Shown: positions 42,373 through 51,042 of the stretch, in pieces
How the letters are laid out: each line of letters starts with the position of its first letter
Numbering within the stretch: the stretch's first letter is position 1
Assembly (NCBI RefSeq): GCF_014193695.1
Contig: NZ_JACHZR010000001.1
Coordinates: 595,309 to 659,308 of the forward strand
Source of the DNA: Rhizobium sp. BK316
GTDB lineage: Bacteria; Pseudomonadota; Alphaproteobacteria; Rhizobiales; Rhizobiaceae
Length of the DNA: 64,000 nucleotides
Direction: 5' to 3'
Program-made: the position numbers and the translations under genes
Notes under the pieces: generated by a model
The model's input: the letters and a program-made list of their open reading frames with translations, nothing else
What the model was told of the DNA's origin: nothing
The model's database searches: none

Positions 42373-43953
42373 ATGACACGTGAAAAGGATCAATCCGCAC
42401 CTCTGAGTATAGGCCGCCGTCACTTCCTGGGCGGTGCCGTCGCGCTGGGCGCTTTGCCTGCCCTCACCTCCGGCCTCCTGATGCCGCACGATGCCCGCGC
42501 GCAGGAAGCAAAGCGCGGTGGTCATCTGAAACTCGGCCTCAAGGGTGGCGCCACCAGTGATACGCTCGACCCTGCGACCTATAGCGCCTCCGTGTTGTTC
42601 GTCATTGGCCGTCTCTGGGGCGACACACTTGTCGAATCCGACCCCAAGACCGGTGCGCCCTTGCCGTCGTTGGCGACGTCCTGGACGCCATCGGCGGACG
42701 CATCCGTCTGGACTTTCAAGATCAGGAACGATGTGCAGTTTCACGACGGCAGCAAGATGACCGTGGCCGACATCGTCGCGACACTGAAGCGACATGCGGA
42801 CAAGAATTCACAGTCGGGTGCTCTGGGACTCATGGCCTCGATCACCGGTATTGAAGAAAAAGCGGGCGACCTTGTCTTGACGCTTTCGGAAGGCAATGCA
42901 GACCTGCCTTTGCTTTTGACCGACTACCACCTGATCATCCAGGCGAAGGGCGGCCTCGAGAAGCCTGCGGCGGCCATCGGTACAGGTCCTTACATTCTGA
43001 AAAGCTTCGAACCGGGCGTTCGCGCAACCTTCGAGAAGAACCCTGGGGATTGGCGCTCCGACCGCGGCTTTGTCGACAGCGTCGAAATCCTCGTCATCAA
43101 CGACAACACGGCCCGCGTTGCCGCACTTGCCTCCGGCCAGGTCCATTTCGTCAACAATGTCGACCCCAAAACCGTCCCGATGCTGGAGCGAGCACCGACC
43201 GTCGACATCCTCCGGAATGCAGGCAAGGGCTTCTATTGTTTCCTGATGCATTGCGACACGGCTCCCTTCGACAACGCAGATCTTCGGCTTGCGCTGAAAT
43301 ATGCCATCGATCGTCAGGCGATCCTCGACAAGGTTCTGGGCGGCTACGGAACGATCGGCGACGACTATCCGGTCAATTCCAATTACGCCCTCGCCCCGAC
43401 CGATATCGAGCAGCGCCCTTATGATCCGGACAAGGCCGCCTTCCACTTCAAGAAATCGGGGCTCGACCGCTCCATTCAGCTGCTCACGTCAGACGCAGCC
43501 TTTCCGGGCGCCGTGGATGCGGCGATCCTGTTCCAGCAAAGCGCGGGCAAGGCCGGCATCACGATCGACGTCAAGCGCGAACCGGAAGACGGCTACTGGA
43601 CCAATGTCTGGAACAAGCAGCCCTTCTGCGCCTCGTTCTGGGGCGGTCGTCCGACCCAGGATTCGCGCTATTCCACCTCCTACCTGTCGACCGCAGAATG
43701 GAACGACACGCGTTTCAAGCGCCCTGACTTCGACAAATTGGTTCTGCAAGCAAGGTCTGAACTCGATGAGGCCAAGCGCAAAGTGCTTTATCGGCAATTG
43801 GCGCTTATGGTGCGAGACGATGGCGGTCTGATCCTACCCGTCTTCAACGACTACATCATGGCCTCTTCGAAAATGCTGAAGGGATATGTCGACGATATCG
43901 GCAACGATATGTCCAACGGCTACATCGGCAGCCGTGTGTGGCTTAATGCCTGA
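42373..43953 (+). CDS. Second peptide/opine-type ABC substrate-binding protein (Tat-exported)
   Basis: 526 residues, family 5. Tat signal IGRRHFLGGAVALGALPALT, cleaved near ARAQEAKRGG. From GGHLKLGLKGGA to the end it follows the protein at 36270-37859 closely, including WGGRPTQD and NDMSNGYIGSRVWLNA. ATG 42373 is supported by AAAAGGGGA. No permease follows: the next gene is a CocE-type hydrolase after 15 bases, so it probably feeds the importer at 37951-41406 with a different ligand. Divergent XRE regulator likely controls it. Confidence 0.92.
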   Translation: MTREKDQSAPLSIGRRHFLGGAVALGALPALTSGLLMPHDARAQEAKRGGHLKLGLKGGATSDTLDPATYSASVLFVIGRLWGDTLVESDPKTGAPLPSLATSWTPSADASVWTFKIRNDVQFHDGSKMTVADIVATLKRHADKNSQSGALGLMASITGIEEKAGDLVLTLSEGNADLPLLLTDYHLIIQAKGGLEKPAAAIGTGPYILKSFEPGVRATFEKNPGDWRSDRGFVDSVEILVINDNTARVAALASGQVHFVNNVDPKTVPMLERAPTVDILRNAGKGFYCFLMHCDTAPFDNADLRLALKYAIDRQAILDKVLGGYGTIGDDYPVNSNYALAPTDIEQRPYDPDKAAFHFKKSGLDRSIQLLTSDAAFPGAVDAAILFQQSAGKAGITIDVKREPEDGYWTNVWNKQPFCASFWGGRPTQDSRYSTSYLSTAEWNDTRFKRPDFDKLVLQARSELDEAKRKVLYRQLALMVRDDGGLILPVFNDYIMASSKMLKGYVDDIGNDMSNGYIGSRVWLNA

Positions 43954-43968
43954 AGCTCTTCTGGATAT

Positions 43969-45978
43969 ATGACCATGTCAGACCGCAGCTTCACGACCAT
44001 CGAAAATCAGTGGATCACCTTGAAGGACGGCACGCGGCTCGCCGCACGCATCTGGATGCCCGACGGCGCGGAGAGCGACCCGGTGCCGGCGGTCTTCGAA
44101 TTCCTGCCCTACCGCAAGCGCGATGGAACCAGCCTGCGCGACGAATCCACCTATCCGGTCTTTGCGGCAGCCGGCATTGCCGGCGTGCGTGTCGACATCA
44201 GAGGCTCCGGCGAATCCAGCGGCATTATCGATGGCGAATATACCGAGCTTGAGCTTGCCAATGCTTGCGAGCTGATCGCCTGGATCGCAGCACAGCCCTG
44301 GTCGAACGGGTCGGTCGGCATGATGGGTATTTCCTGGGGCGGCTTCAACTGCCTGCAGGTCGCAGCCTTGAAGCCCCCGGCGCTGAAGGCAGTGATTTCA
44401 ATCGCTTCCACGGTCGACCGCTATAATGACGATATCCACTACAAGAACGGCTGCCATCTCTCTGCCCAGCTTTCCTGGGCGGCGACCATGCTTGCCTACC
44501 AATCGCGCTCCCCCGATCCGGCCATTGTCGGCGACGAATGGCGCGATATGTGGCGGCAGCGCCTGGAGCAGGAACCCTTCTTCATGGAAGAATGGCTGGA
44601 GCATCAGCGCCGTGACGATTTCTGGCGGCATGGGTCGATCTGCGAAGATTTCGCGGGCTTTGATATCCCCGCCATCGTCATCGCTGGCTGGGCGGATGGC
44701 TATCGCAACACGCCGTTGCTGGCCGTCGAGGGTCTCGGCGAGAAGGCGAAGGCGTTGATCGGTCCATGGATCCACAAGTATCCGCATTTCGCCTGGCCGA
44801 AGCCGCGGGTCGATTTTCATGGCGAAGCCATCGCCTGGTGGAACCGATGGCTGCGCGGCGAGCGCAACGGCGCGGAGACCATGCCATCCTTACGTGCCTA
44901 TATTCTCGATGCCATAAAGCCCGCCACGCGCCGCGATTTCGACCCCGGTTTCTGGATCGCCCAGCGTATTTGGCAGCAGCCGGACATGCAGTGCTTCTAT
45001 GTCGAGCAGTTCGGTGCCTTGATGGAAGGCATGCCGATCCCACATGCGCCGGAACATCCTGTTTATCTGCGCTCGCCGCTCGATACGGGCACGGCCTCGG
45101 GCGAATGGTTCACCTTGAAGCCGGATGCGGAACTGGCGATCGATCAGCGCCTCGATGACGCCGGATCGTTGATCTTCCAGACCGCGCCGCTGGTAGAGGA
45201 CCATGATTATCTCGGACGCCCGGCCCTCACATTGACGTTGAGATGCGACGCCGAAACCGCCAATCTCTGCGCAAGGCTCGTCGATGTCCATCCAGACGGC
45301 ACGGCAACGCGCGTCTCCTTTGGTCTGCTCAACCTCGCTCATCGCAATGGCAATGCTGCACCGGAGCCGCTGAATAAGGGGGAACTGACAACTATTACCA
45401 TCACGCTCGATGCCTGCGGCTACCGTTTCCGCAAGGGGCACCGTATCCGCCTGTCGCTATCAACGGCCTATTGGCCGATGGTGCTGCCCCCGCCGGAAGA
45501 TCCGGGGCTGACAATCGACATCGCCTCCATCGGTCTAGCTTTGCCCAAGCTCGGCGCGCATGAGATCATCGACATCAAGCAGCCCGACAATCCCGATCCC
45601 CTACCGAAATATATCGAACACGCACCCGCCTCCACAAAACGGCAGGTGGTGCGCGATCTCTCGGCCGGCGTCACGCGCTATGAAATTCATGAGGATACTG
45701 GCCTTTTCGAGCATCCCGGCACCGGTCTTTCCACCCGGCAACTACGCGAGGAAACCTGGTCGATCGCGCCGAACGATCCGCTATCAATGACGGGCACCTC
45801 GACCTGGACTTGCGACATGCAGCGTCCTGGTTGGTCAGTGACGACGGTTGCGACAGCATCGATCCGTTGCACGGCAACACACTGGATCATCGCCGCCTCA
45901 GTCGTTGCCCATGAAGGCGGAATAAAGATTTTTGAGAAGGATTTCGGCGACACGGCAATCGCCCGCGATCTGATGTAG
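43969..45978 (+). CDS. CocE/NonD-family serine hydrolase (X-Pro dipeptidyl-peptidase S15 type)
   Basis: 669 residues. An alpha/beta-hydrolase domain with nucleophile Ser122 in GISWGGF, Asp in GWADGYRNT and His in PWIHKYPH is followed by a C-terminal jelly-roll (KGHRIRLSLSTAYWP). Members hydrolyse esters and amides such as cocaine, acyl amino acids or N-acyl peptides. It is cotranscribed with the binding protein 15 bases upstream, which suggests that it hydrolyses an imported ester or amide, for example a choline or carnitine conjugate. No signal peptide is present, so it is cytoplasmic. Confidence 0.9.
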   Translation: MTMSDRSFTTIENQWITLKDGTRLAARIWMPDGAESDPVPAVFEFLPYRKRDGTSLRDESTYPVFAAAGIAGVRVDIRGSGESSGIIDGEYTELELANACELIAWIAAQPWSNGSVGMMGISWGGFNCLQVAALKPPALKAVISIASTVDRYNDDIHYKNGCHLSAQLSWAATMLAYQSRSPDPAIVGDEWRDMWRQRLEQEPFFMEEWLEHQRRDDFWRHGSICEDFAGFDIPAIVIAGWADGYRNTPLLAVEGLGEKAKALIGPWIHKYPHFAWPKPRVDFHGEAIAWWNRWLRGERNGAETMPSLRAYILDAIKPATRRDFDPGFWIAQRIWQQPDMQCFYVEQFGALMEGMPIPHAPEHPVYLRSPLDTGTASGEWFTLKPDAELAIDQRLDDAGSLIFQTAPLVEDHDYLGRPALTLTLRCDAETANLCARLVDVHPDGTATRVSFGLLNLAHRNGNAAPEPLNKGELTTITITLDACGYRFRKGHRIRLSLSTAYWPMVLPPPEDPGLTIDIASIGLALPKLGAHEIIDIKQPDNPDPLPKYIEHAPASTKRQVVRDLSAGVTRYEIHEDTGLFEHPGTGLSTRQLREETWSIAPNDPLSMTGTSTWTCDMQRPGWSVTTVATASIRCTATHWIIAASVVAHEGGIKIFEKDFGDTAIARDLM

Positions 45979-45981
45979 CCG

Positions 45982-46896
45982 TCAGCGCGACGCGAAGAGC
46001 CGCACCGCCTCGCATACCGCCTTGAAGCCTGCCTGGGCACCTTCGCTCATGTGGCGCGCGCGCAGCCACGCATGCACCATCTGCGGTTCCTCCCGGAACC
46101 AGACTTCCACGCCGGCCTCCGCAAGCCGGGCAGCGTAGGCTCGTCCATCGTCTCGCAGCGGATCGAACCGCGCAACCGTGATGAAGGCAGGTGCAAGCCC
46201 TTCGACCGATACCGCGTGAAGCGGCGCGGCGACAGGATGGCGCAGCGGTGCCTGCAGAACGCGGCGATAATAGGCGACTTCAGCCGTGGTCAGGCCCGGT
46301 GCATTTGCCATTTCAACATAGGAACCCTTCTGCAGGTCTCCACCCAGCGCCGGATAGACGAGGACCTGGCCGGCGATACCAGGCAGGGCCTCCTCCAGCG
46401 CCCTGATGGCGAGTCCCGCCGCCAGATTGGCGCCGGCGCTGTCGCCTATGATGACGACCTTGCCACCGGTGGACGACAGCAGATGCTTCAAGACGAGGAA
46501 GCAATCCTCGCTCTGCGCCGGCCAGCGGTACTCGGGCGCCAGCCGGTAATCGACGGAAACGAGTTCGGCGCCGGCGAAATCGGCGATTTCAGCACAGATC
46601 GAGTGATGGCTTTCGAGCGAGCCGACAACAAAGCCTCCGCCGTGCAGATAGAGGAGAACGGTTGATGTGGTTATTGTCCTTGGCCGATACCGGCGGATTG
46701 GTATCCGCAGCACCATGCCATCAGCATAGACCATCCCCTGCGGCAGAGCATGGTCGAACCGCGCGCAGAGTGCGTCATACCATTGGCGTTGCTGCTCGAT
46801 CGATGCCTCGACTGCGTCAGGCGGATAAAAGCCTTCGCAGACATCAAGGAACTCCAGAATGCTCTCTTCGGTGGGCATCGGTCGGTCGATCGACAT
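45982..46896 (-). CDS. Alpha/beta hydrolase of the hormone-sensitive-lipase family
   Basis: 304 residues from ATG 46896, which has GGAAGG six bases upstream; upstream in-frame ATGs lack this. HGGGF oxyanion motif, nucleophile in IIGDSAGANLAA, Asp in RFDPLRDDG and His in MVHAWLRARH are all present, so it should be an active carboxylesterase. It converges with the CocE gene, only 3 bases apart, and diverges from choline-sulfatase across a 414-base region. An ester of a betaine or choline compound is a possible substrate. Confidence 0.9.
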   Translation of the reverse strand: MSIDRPMPTEESILEFLDVCEGFYPPDAVEASIEQQRQWYDALCARFDHALPQGMVYADGMVLRIPIRRYRPRTITTSTVLLYLHGGGFVVGSLESHHSICAEIADFAGAELVSVDYRLAPEYRWPAQSEDCFLVLKHLLSSTGGKVVIIGDSAGANLAAGLAIRALEEALPGIAGQVLVYPALGGDLQKGSYVEMANAPGLTTAEVAYYRRVLQAPLRHPVAAPLHAVSVEGLAPAFITVARFDPLRDDGRAYAARLAEAGVEVWFREEPQMVHAWLRARHMSEGAQAGFKAVCEAVRLFASR

Positions 46897-47310
46897 GAAG
46901 ATCCTTCCGCGTGCTCGCAAGATACTGCCGAGGTGGCGACAAGCCAGCCGATACCGCATCATGCACGCGCTGCTCCGCGACGCCTGTCTTGCTGCGACCC
47001 CCGGTGTCGCCGGCAAGTCCGCCCCTGGAAAACAGGCATGAGCGAGCGCCCGGAACAACGGATGTCGGCAAGGCGATAGCGTGCAATCATCAAGCTGGTT
47101 ATCGTGAGGTGATAACTGCGACCCACGCCGCCGAGAGGATCAGTCATGCGACGACCAGTGCCGCTTGTGAAGAGGATAATGGATCTGATCGGCGCTCGCC
47201 GAGCCAGACCAGCCCCCGTCGGCGGCATCCGATTCCCTCAGACGAACTGGTGGCGGACGCATCCGTAGATCACCTCCCCCACCCCCGAACTTGAGCAGCG
47301 TCGATATATC
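46897..47310. promoter_or_regulatory. 414-base divergent control region between esterase and choline-sulfatase genes
   Basis: No gene here passes inspection. The main signal is an inverted repeat GTTATC-GTGAGGT-GATAAC at 47098-47116, a likely regulator site near the middle. The part next to choline-sulfatase (47240-47300) is rich in CCTCCCCCACCCCC, so no strong ribosome site precedes ATG 47311. Confidence 0.45.
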
Positions 47311-48825
47311 ATGGCCCGTCCCAATATTCTCATCATCATGGTCGACCAACTGAACGGCACGCTGTTTCCGGACGGCCCGGCCGATTTCCTGCATGCGCCG
47401 CATCTCAGGGCACTCGCTGCCCGTTCGGTCCGCTTCGCCAATAGCTACACGGCGAGCCCCCTCTGTGCTCCAGCGCGTGCATCCTTCATGTCGGGCCAGT
47501 TGCCGAGCCGGACGCGAGTCTATGACAATGCGGCCGAATTTGCCTCCGACATTCCGACCTATGCGCATCATCTCCGGTCTGCTGGCTATCACACCAGCCT
47601 GTCGGGCAAGATGCATTTCGTCGGACCCGACCAGCTGCACGGTTTCGAAGAGCGTCTGACGACGGATATCTATCCGGCCGATTTCGGCTGGACTCCCGAC
47701 TATCGCAAGCCCGGTGAACGGATCGACTGGTGGTATCACAATCTCGGATCGGTAACCGGCGCCGGCATCGCGGAAATCACCAACCAGCTCGAATATGACG
47801 ACGAGGTCGCCTATAACGCAACCCGCAAGCTCTATGACCTGTCGCGCCGTCAAGACGAGCGTCCCTGGTGCCTGACCGTCAGTTTCACCCATCCGCACGA
47901 TCCCTATGTCGCCAGGCGCAAATTCTGGGATCTCTACGAGGATTGCCCGGCCCTTGATCCGACTGTTCCGGCCCTGTCGTTCGAGGAGATGGACGCGCAT
48001 TCGAGGCGCTTGCTGGAAGCCTGCGACTACAAGGCTTTCGACATCACCGCCGAGCAGATCCGCAGGGCAAGACGCGGCTATTTCGCCAATATCTCCTACA
48101 TCGACGAGAAGGTCGGAGAGATCCTTGACGTACTGGAGCGCACACGGATGGGCGAAGACACCGCCATCCTGTTCGTGTCCGACCACGGCGACATGCTGGG
48201 CGAACGCGGTCTCTGGTTCAAGATGTGCTTCTTCGACGGTTCCGCGCGCGTGCCACTGATGATATCGGCACCGGGCTGGCAGCCTGGCCTGATCGATCAG
48301 CCGGTCTCCACTCTTGATGTCACTCCGACGCTTGCCGGCCTTGCCGGGCTTGATATTTCTGCGATTGCCCACTGGACGGATGGCGAGGATCTGGCCCAAC
48401 TCCTGGGCGGCAGCAAGGCACATGGTCCGGTCCTGATGGAATATGCCGCTGAAGGATCGATTGCACCGCTTGTGGCTATCCGCGCCGACCGTTTCAAATT
48501 GACGGTCTGCGAAAAGGATCCACCTTTGCTGTTTGATCTTCGGGCCGATCCCCACGAACTCTCCAATCTCGCAGGTGATCCAGCCCATGCGGAAACGCTG
48601 GACGCCCTGCTTTCTCAAGTCCATCTCCGTTGGAACCTGTCAGGCTTTGATGCGCAGATCCGCGAAAGTCAGGCCCGTCGGTGGGTCGTCTATCCCGCAT
48701 TGCGGCAGGGGTCCTACTATCCGTGGGACTATCAGCCACTGCAGAAAGCCGCCGAGCGATATATGCGCAATCATATGGATCTGAACGTCTTGGAGGAGAA
48801 CCAGCGATTTCCTCGCGGCGAATGA
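47311..48825 (+). CDS. betC: Choline-sulfatase
   Basis: 504-residue type I sulfatase. The formylglycine signature is LCAPARASF with Cys52 (C-x-P-x-R), to be oxidised to formylglycine. Metal-binding Asp residues are in IIMVDQL and in the FVSDHGDMLGERGLWFK segment. SGKMHFVGPDQLHGFEERL and DIYPADFGWTPDYRKPGERIDWWYHN follow the choline-sulfatase pattern I know from rhizobial BetC. It hydrolyses choline-O-sulfate to choline and sulfate in the cytoplasm. Usually it lies in betICBA; here it stands alone beside esterases and the carnitine cluster. Confidence 0.93.
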   Translation: MARPNILIIMVDQLNGTLFPDGPADFLHAPHLRALAARSVRFANSYTASPLCAPARASFMSGQLPSRTRVYDNAAEFASDIPTYAHHLRSAGYHTSLSGKMHFVGPDQLHGFEERLTTDIYPADFGWTPDYRKPGERIDWWYHNLGSVTGAGIAEITNQLEYDDEVAYNATRKLYDLSRRQDERPWCLTVSFTHPHDPYVARRKFWDLYEDCPALDPTVPALSFEEMDAHSRRLLEACDYKAFDITAEQIRRARRGYFANISYIDEKVGEILDVLERTRMGEDTAILFVSDHGDMLGERGLWFKMCFFDGSARVPLMISAPGWQPGLIDQPVSTLDVTPTLAGLAGLDISAIAHWTDGEDLAQLLGGSKAHGPVLMEYAAEGSIAPLVAIRADRFKLTVCEKDPPLLFDLRADPHELSNLAGDPAHAETLDALLSQVHLRWNLSGFDAQIRESQARRWVVYPALRQGSYYPWDYQPLQKAAERYMRNHMDLNVLEENQRFPRGE

Positions 48826-48920
48826 CGGGCAGGAGGAATAATCGCGACACCCGGACACTGGCCCTTCGCCCCGGGCGATTTCGGCCCGACTTCGCTCCGG
48901 CGGTCGAAACTGGCGCAGTT

Positions 48921-49184
48921 CTAGCGCAATGCACCCCATCGTGCGTCCCATTCTACCCCCTCGGATAGTTCGATGAGGATCTCACTGGCCCCGTGCAGGT
49001 GGCTGCGGGCGATTTGAAGCGCGGCTGCCGGTTCCATCTCCTCGCCGGGAAAAACACTGTAGTCCCTACCCCGGCCAGTCACTTTGCGCACGAAGCCGCG
49101 GATCTCGTCACCGGAATGATAGAGCTTGATGACCATGTCGCCCGGCTTTTCCAGACCTTTTTGAAAGCGCCGATAAATAGCCAA
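48921..49184 (-). CDS. Small hypothetical protein
   Basis: 87 residues starting at TTG 49184 with AGGAGG five bases upstream, a strong ribosome site that makes the gene credible. The sequence (GDEIRGFVRKVTGRGRDYSVFPGEEMEPAAALQIARSHL) has no motif I recognise and no membrane segment. It is followed by nothing on this strand for 96 bases. It could be cotranscribed with the PEBP-family gene 52 bases upstream. Function unknown. Confidence 0.7.
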   Translation of the reverse strand: MAIYRRFQKGLEKPGDMVIKLYHSGDEIRGFVRKVTGRGRDYSVFPGEEMEPAAALQIARSHLHGASEILIELSEGVEWDARWGALR

Positions 49185-49235
49185 TATATCCTCCTGCGCA
49201 CGGCCGTCAGCCGAGCAAGGTGAGCCAGCGGCCGG

Positions 49236-49700
49236 TTACGTTTGTTCAAACGTGCCGGTCAGTGAGGTTTCAGCGATCGTATGTTTCCGTGCCTCTCGCC
49301 ACATCGCCTGGATGCCGGCCGAGGCCGGAATTGACAGAGCGGGGACGTCGAGTGCCGCCAGCCTGAAGTGATAGTGATGGACGCCGTGGCCTTTGGGTGG
49401 CTGTGGGCCGTCATAGCGGCCATTGCCGAAATCATTGTCGCAAAAACGCGGCCCTCCATTCGGTGCCATATTGCTGTTTTCCGGTAACGCGTTGCGATCG
49501 CCCGGTATATTGAAGACGCCCCAATGACGGAAGGTTCCATTTGGCGCATCGGGATCTTCAACGATAAGCGCAAAGCTGCGTGTCTCATCCGGCGCTCCGG
49601 CCCATTCAAGGCGCGGTGCTATGTTTTCGCCAAGCCGTGTGTGCTTGTTTGGAATTGTGGATCCGTCCGTGAATGCGGAACTCGTGAGTGTGAACGACAT
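49236..49700 (-). CDS. YbhB/YbcL (PEBP, Raf-kinase-inhibitor-like) family protein
   Basis: 154 residues. Family signatures are PRLEWAGAPDETRSFALIVEDPDAP, then HWGVFNIPG and GYDGPQPPKGHGVHHYHF (DPDAP, the His-rich binding strand and GPxPPxxHxxHxY). These phosphatidylethanolamine-binding-like proteins have unknown bacterial roles, some possibly in metabolism of phosphorylated ligands. It is complete and of standard length. No signal peptide is visible. Its promoter must lie in the 290-base gap to the thiE remnant, which holds no other recognisable gene. Confidence 0.9.
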   Translation of the reverse strand: MSFTLTSSAFTDGSTIPNKHTRLGENIAPRLEWAGAPDETRSFALIVEDPDAPNGTFRHWGVFNIPGDRNALPENSNMAPNGGPRFCDNDFGNGRYDGPQPPKGHGVHHYHFRLAALDVPALSIPASAGIQAMWREARKHTIAETSLTGTFEQT

Positions 49701-49990
49701 GAAGACCTCCTTCGGCCGTCAGGACCGGCAAATGCCTTCACCGGTCCACAATCTGAGGATTGTTTCAAACATGCAGGTCCAACATGGATCGGGCGCCAAA
49801 GTTCCAGCCTTGGCCACGTTTGACCGGCGCATGTGGAACCTTTTCCGGCAGCTGTGGTTCGAATTGTAAGAGGCATACCCTTACCAACGACATGAAAGGG
49901 AAAGTGGTGCGCGGGGGTCCGCATTCGTCTCTCCGGCGGTCCCGAGATCCTGAAAATCGAGACGTGACGACGAACAGCGTCTCAAGCGTA

Positions 49991-50071
49991 TCACTCGCAC
50001 CGGTGCGGACGCGTTAGCCTTTCGATCCAGGCGGCGCTGTCGACGATCAGATAGAAGGGATCGAGCTTCAC
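49991..50071 (-). pseudogene. thiE: Truncated thiE (thiamine-phosphate synthase) remnant
   Basis: A GTG at 50071 overlaps the thiG stop (GTGA) and encodes [19 protein letters not shown], matching the N-terminus of rhizobial ThiE. After about 19 residues the homology ends at roughly 50014 and seven unrelated residues lead to a TGA at 49991. The remaining nearly 190 codons of ThiE, including the phosphate-binding and pyrimidine-binding sites, are absent from the window. The 5' end and its overlap identify it as a former last gene of thiCOSGE. Confidence 0.8.
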
Positions 50072-50841
50072 GCGAATACTGCCTTTCCAATCACGGGTGT
50101 CGACGGAACCGCCATGTCGCGCGGCTCCAGCATGCCGGCGCCGAATGCCTGTCGGCCGGCCTCAATTGCCCCAGCGAAGGCTTCCGCCATTGCCGCGGGG
50201 TCACCCGCGCCGGCAACCGCGGTGTTGAGAAGGACCGCATCGAAACCCAGCTCCATCACGGTCGTTGCATGCGACGGACGGCCGATGCCTGCGTCGACGA
50301 TCAGCGGCACGTCGGGAAAATGTGCGCGCATGGATCGAAGGGCCGTAAGATTGAGCGGCCCTGAAGCGGTGCCGATCGGGGCGCACCAGGGCATCAGCAC
50401 CTTGCATCCTGCTTCCAGGAGGCGCTCCGCCACTATCAGATCGTCGGTCGTATAGGGAAAGACCTCAAAGCCGTCAGCGGCGAGAATGCGCGCCGCCTCC
50501 ACAAGGGCGAAGACATCCGGCTGCAGCGTATCGTGATTGCCGGTCACCTCCAGCTTGATCCAATTGGTCTGAAACACCTCGCGCGCCATCTTGGCCGTCA
50601 GCACGGCCTCGGATACACCGTGGCAGCCGGCCGTGTTGGGAAGAACGCGGACACCAAGCGCCCGGATCATATCGAAAAATGCGCCGCCATTGCGCCCGCC
50701 GGCCATTTCGCGCCGTAGCGACACGGTGACGATCTCCGTCCTGGACCGCTTGACAGCCTCGGCCAGGATGTCTGGCGAGGGGTAACGCGCTGTTCCGAGC
50801 AGGAGGCGCGACCCGAGCTGGGTTCCGTAGAGATCAAGCAT
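50068..50841 (-). CDS. thiG: Thiazole synthase ThiG
   Basis: 257 residues. ThiG forms the thiazole phosphate from deoxyxylulose-5-phosphate, dehydroglycine and ThiS-thiocarboxylate. The Schiff-base Lys is in [10 protein letters not shown], and the phosphate-binding signature is seen in [37 protein letters not shown]. It starts 3 bases after thiS and its stop overlaps the remnant thiE start. Complete in length, so thiazole synthesis should work even though the following gene does not. Confidence 0.96.
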   Translation of the reverse strand: MLDLYGTQLGSRLLLGTARYPSPDILAEAVKRSRTEIVTVSLRREMAGGRNGGAFFDMIRALGVRVLPNTAGCHGVSEAVLTAKMAREVFQTNWIKLEVTGNHDTLQPDVFALVEAARILAADGFEVFPYTTDDLIVAERLLEAGCKVLMPWCAPIGTASGPLNLTALRSMRAHFPDVPLIVDAGIGRPSHATTVMELGFDAVLLNTAVAGAGDPAAMAEAFAGAIEAGRQAFGAGMLEPRDMAVPSTPVIGKAVFA

Positions 50842-50844
50842 GGG

Positions 50845-51042
50845 TCAGCCTCCCTGCATCGGGGCCAGGATCTCGATCCTGTCATTGTCGTTCAGAAGGT
50901 GATCGTCGCGATCCTCGCGATGAATGAGCTCGCCGTTGACGGCGGTTGCCAGCCACTCGCCCTCATAATCGAGTGCCGCCAGAAGCTGCGACAGCGTGGT
51001 TGCGACAATTGTCTCGGGTTCGCCGTTTATGATCAGGTGCAT
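50845..51042 (-). CDS. thiS: Sulfur carrier protein ThiS
   Basis: 65-residue ubiquitin-like protein ending in APMQGG, whose terminal Gly is adenylated and thiocarboxylated to deliver sulfur to ThiG. ATG 51042 shares one base with the thiO stop (TGATG), and thiG begins 3 bases after its own stop. Size and Gly-Gly end are exactly as expected. Confidence 0.95.
   Translation of the reverse strand: MHLIINGEPETIVATTLSQLLAALDYEGEWLATAVNGELIHREDRDDHLLNDNDRIEILAPMQGG

Noticed and set aside
47140-48624. 494-codon open frame on the minus strand
   Set aside because: Shadow of choline-sulfatase, no ribosome site or family motif.
49619-49924. 101-codon open frame between the PEBP gene and thiE remnant, considered as the missing thiE part
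   Set aside because: No ThiE motif in any frame of 49701-49990, so the rest of thiE is absent.
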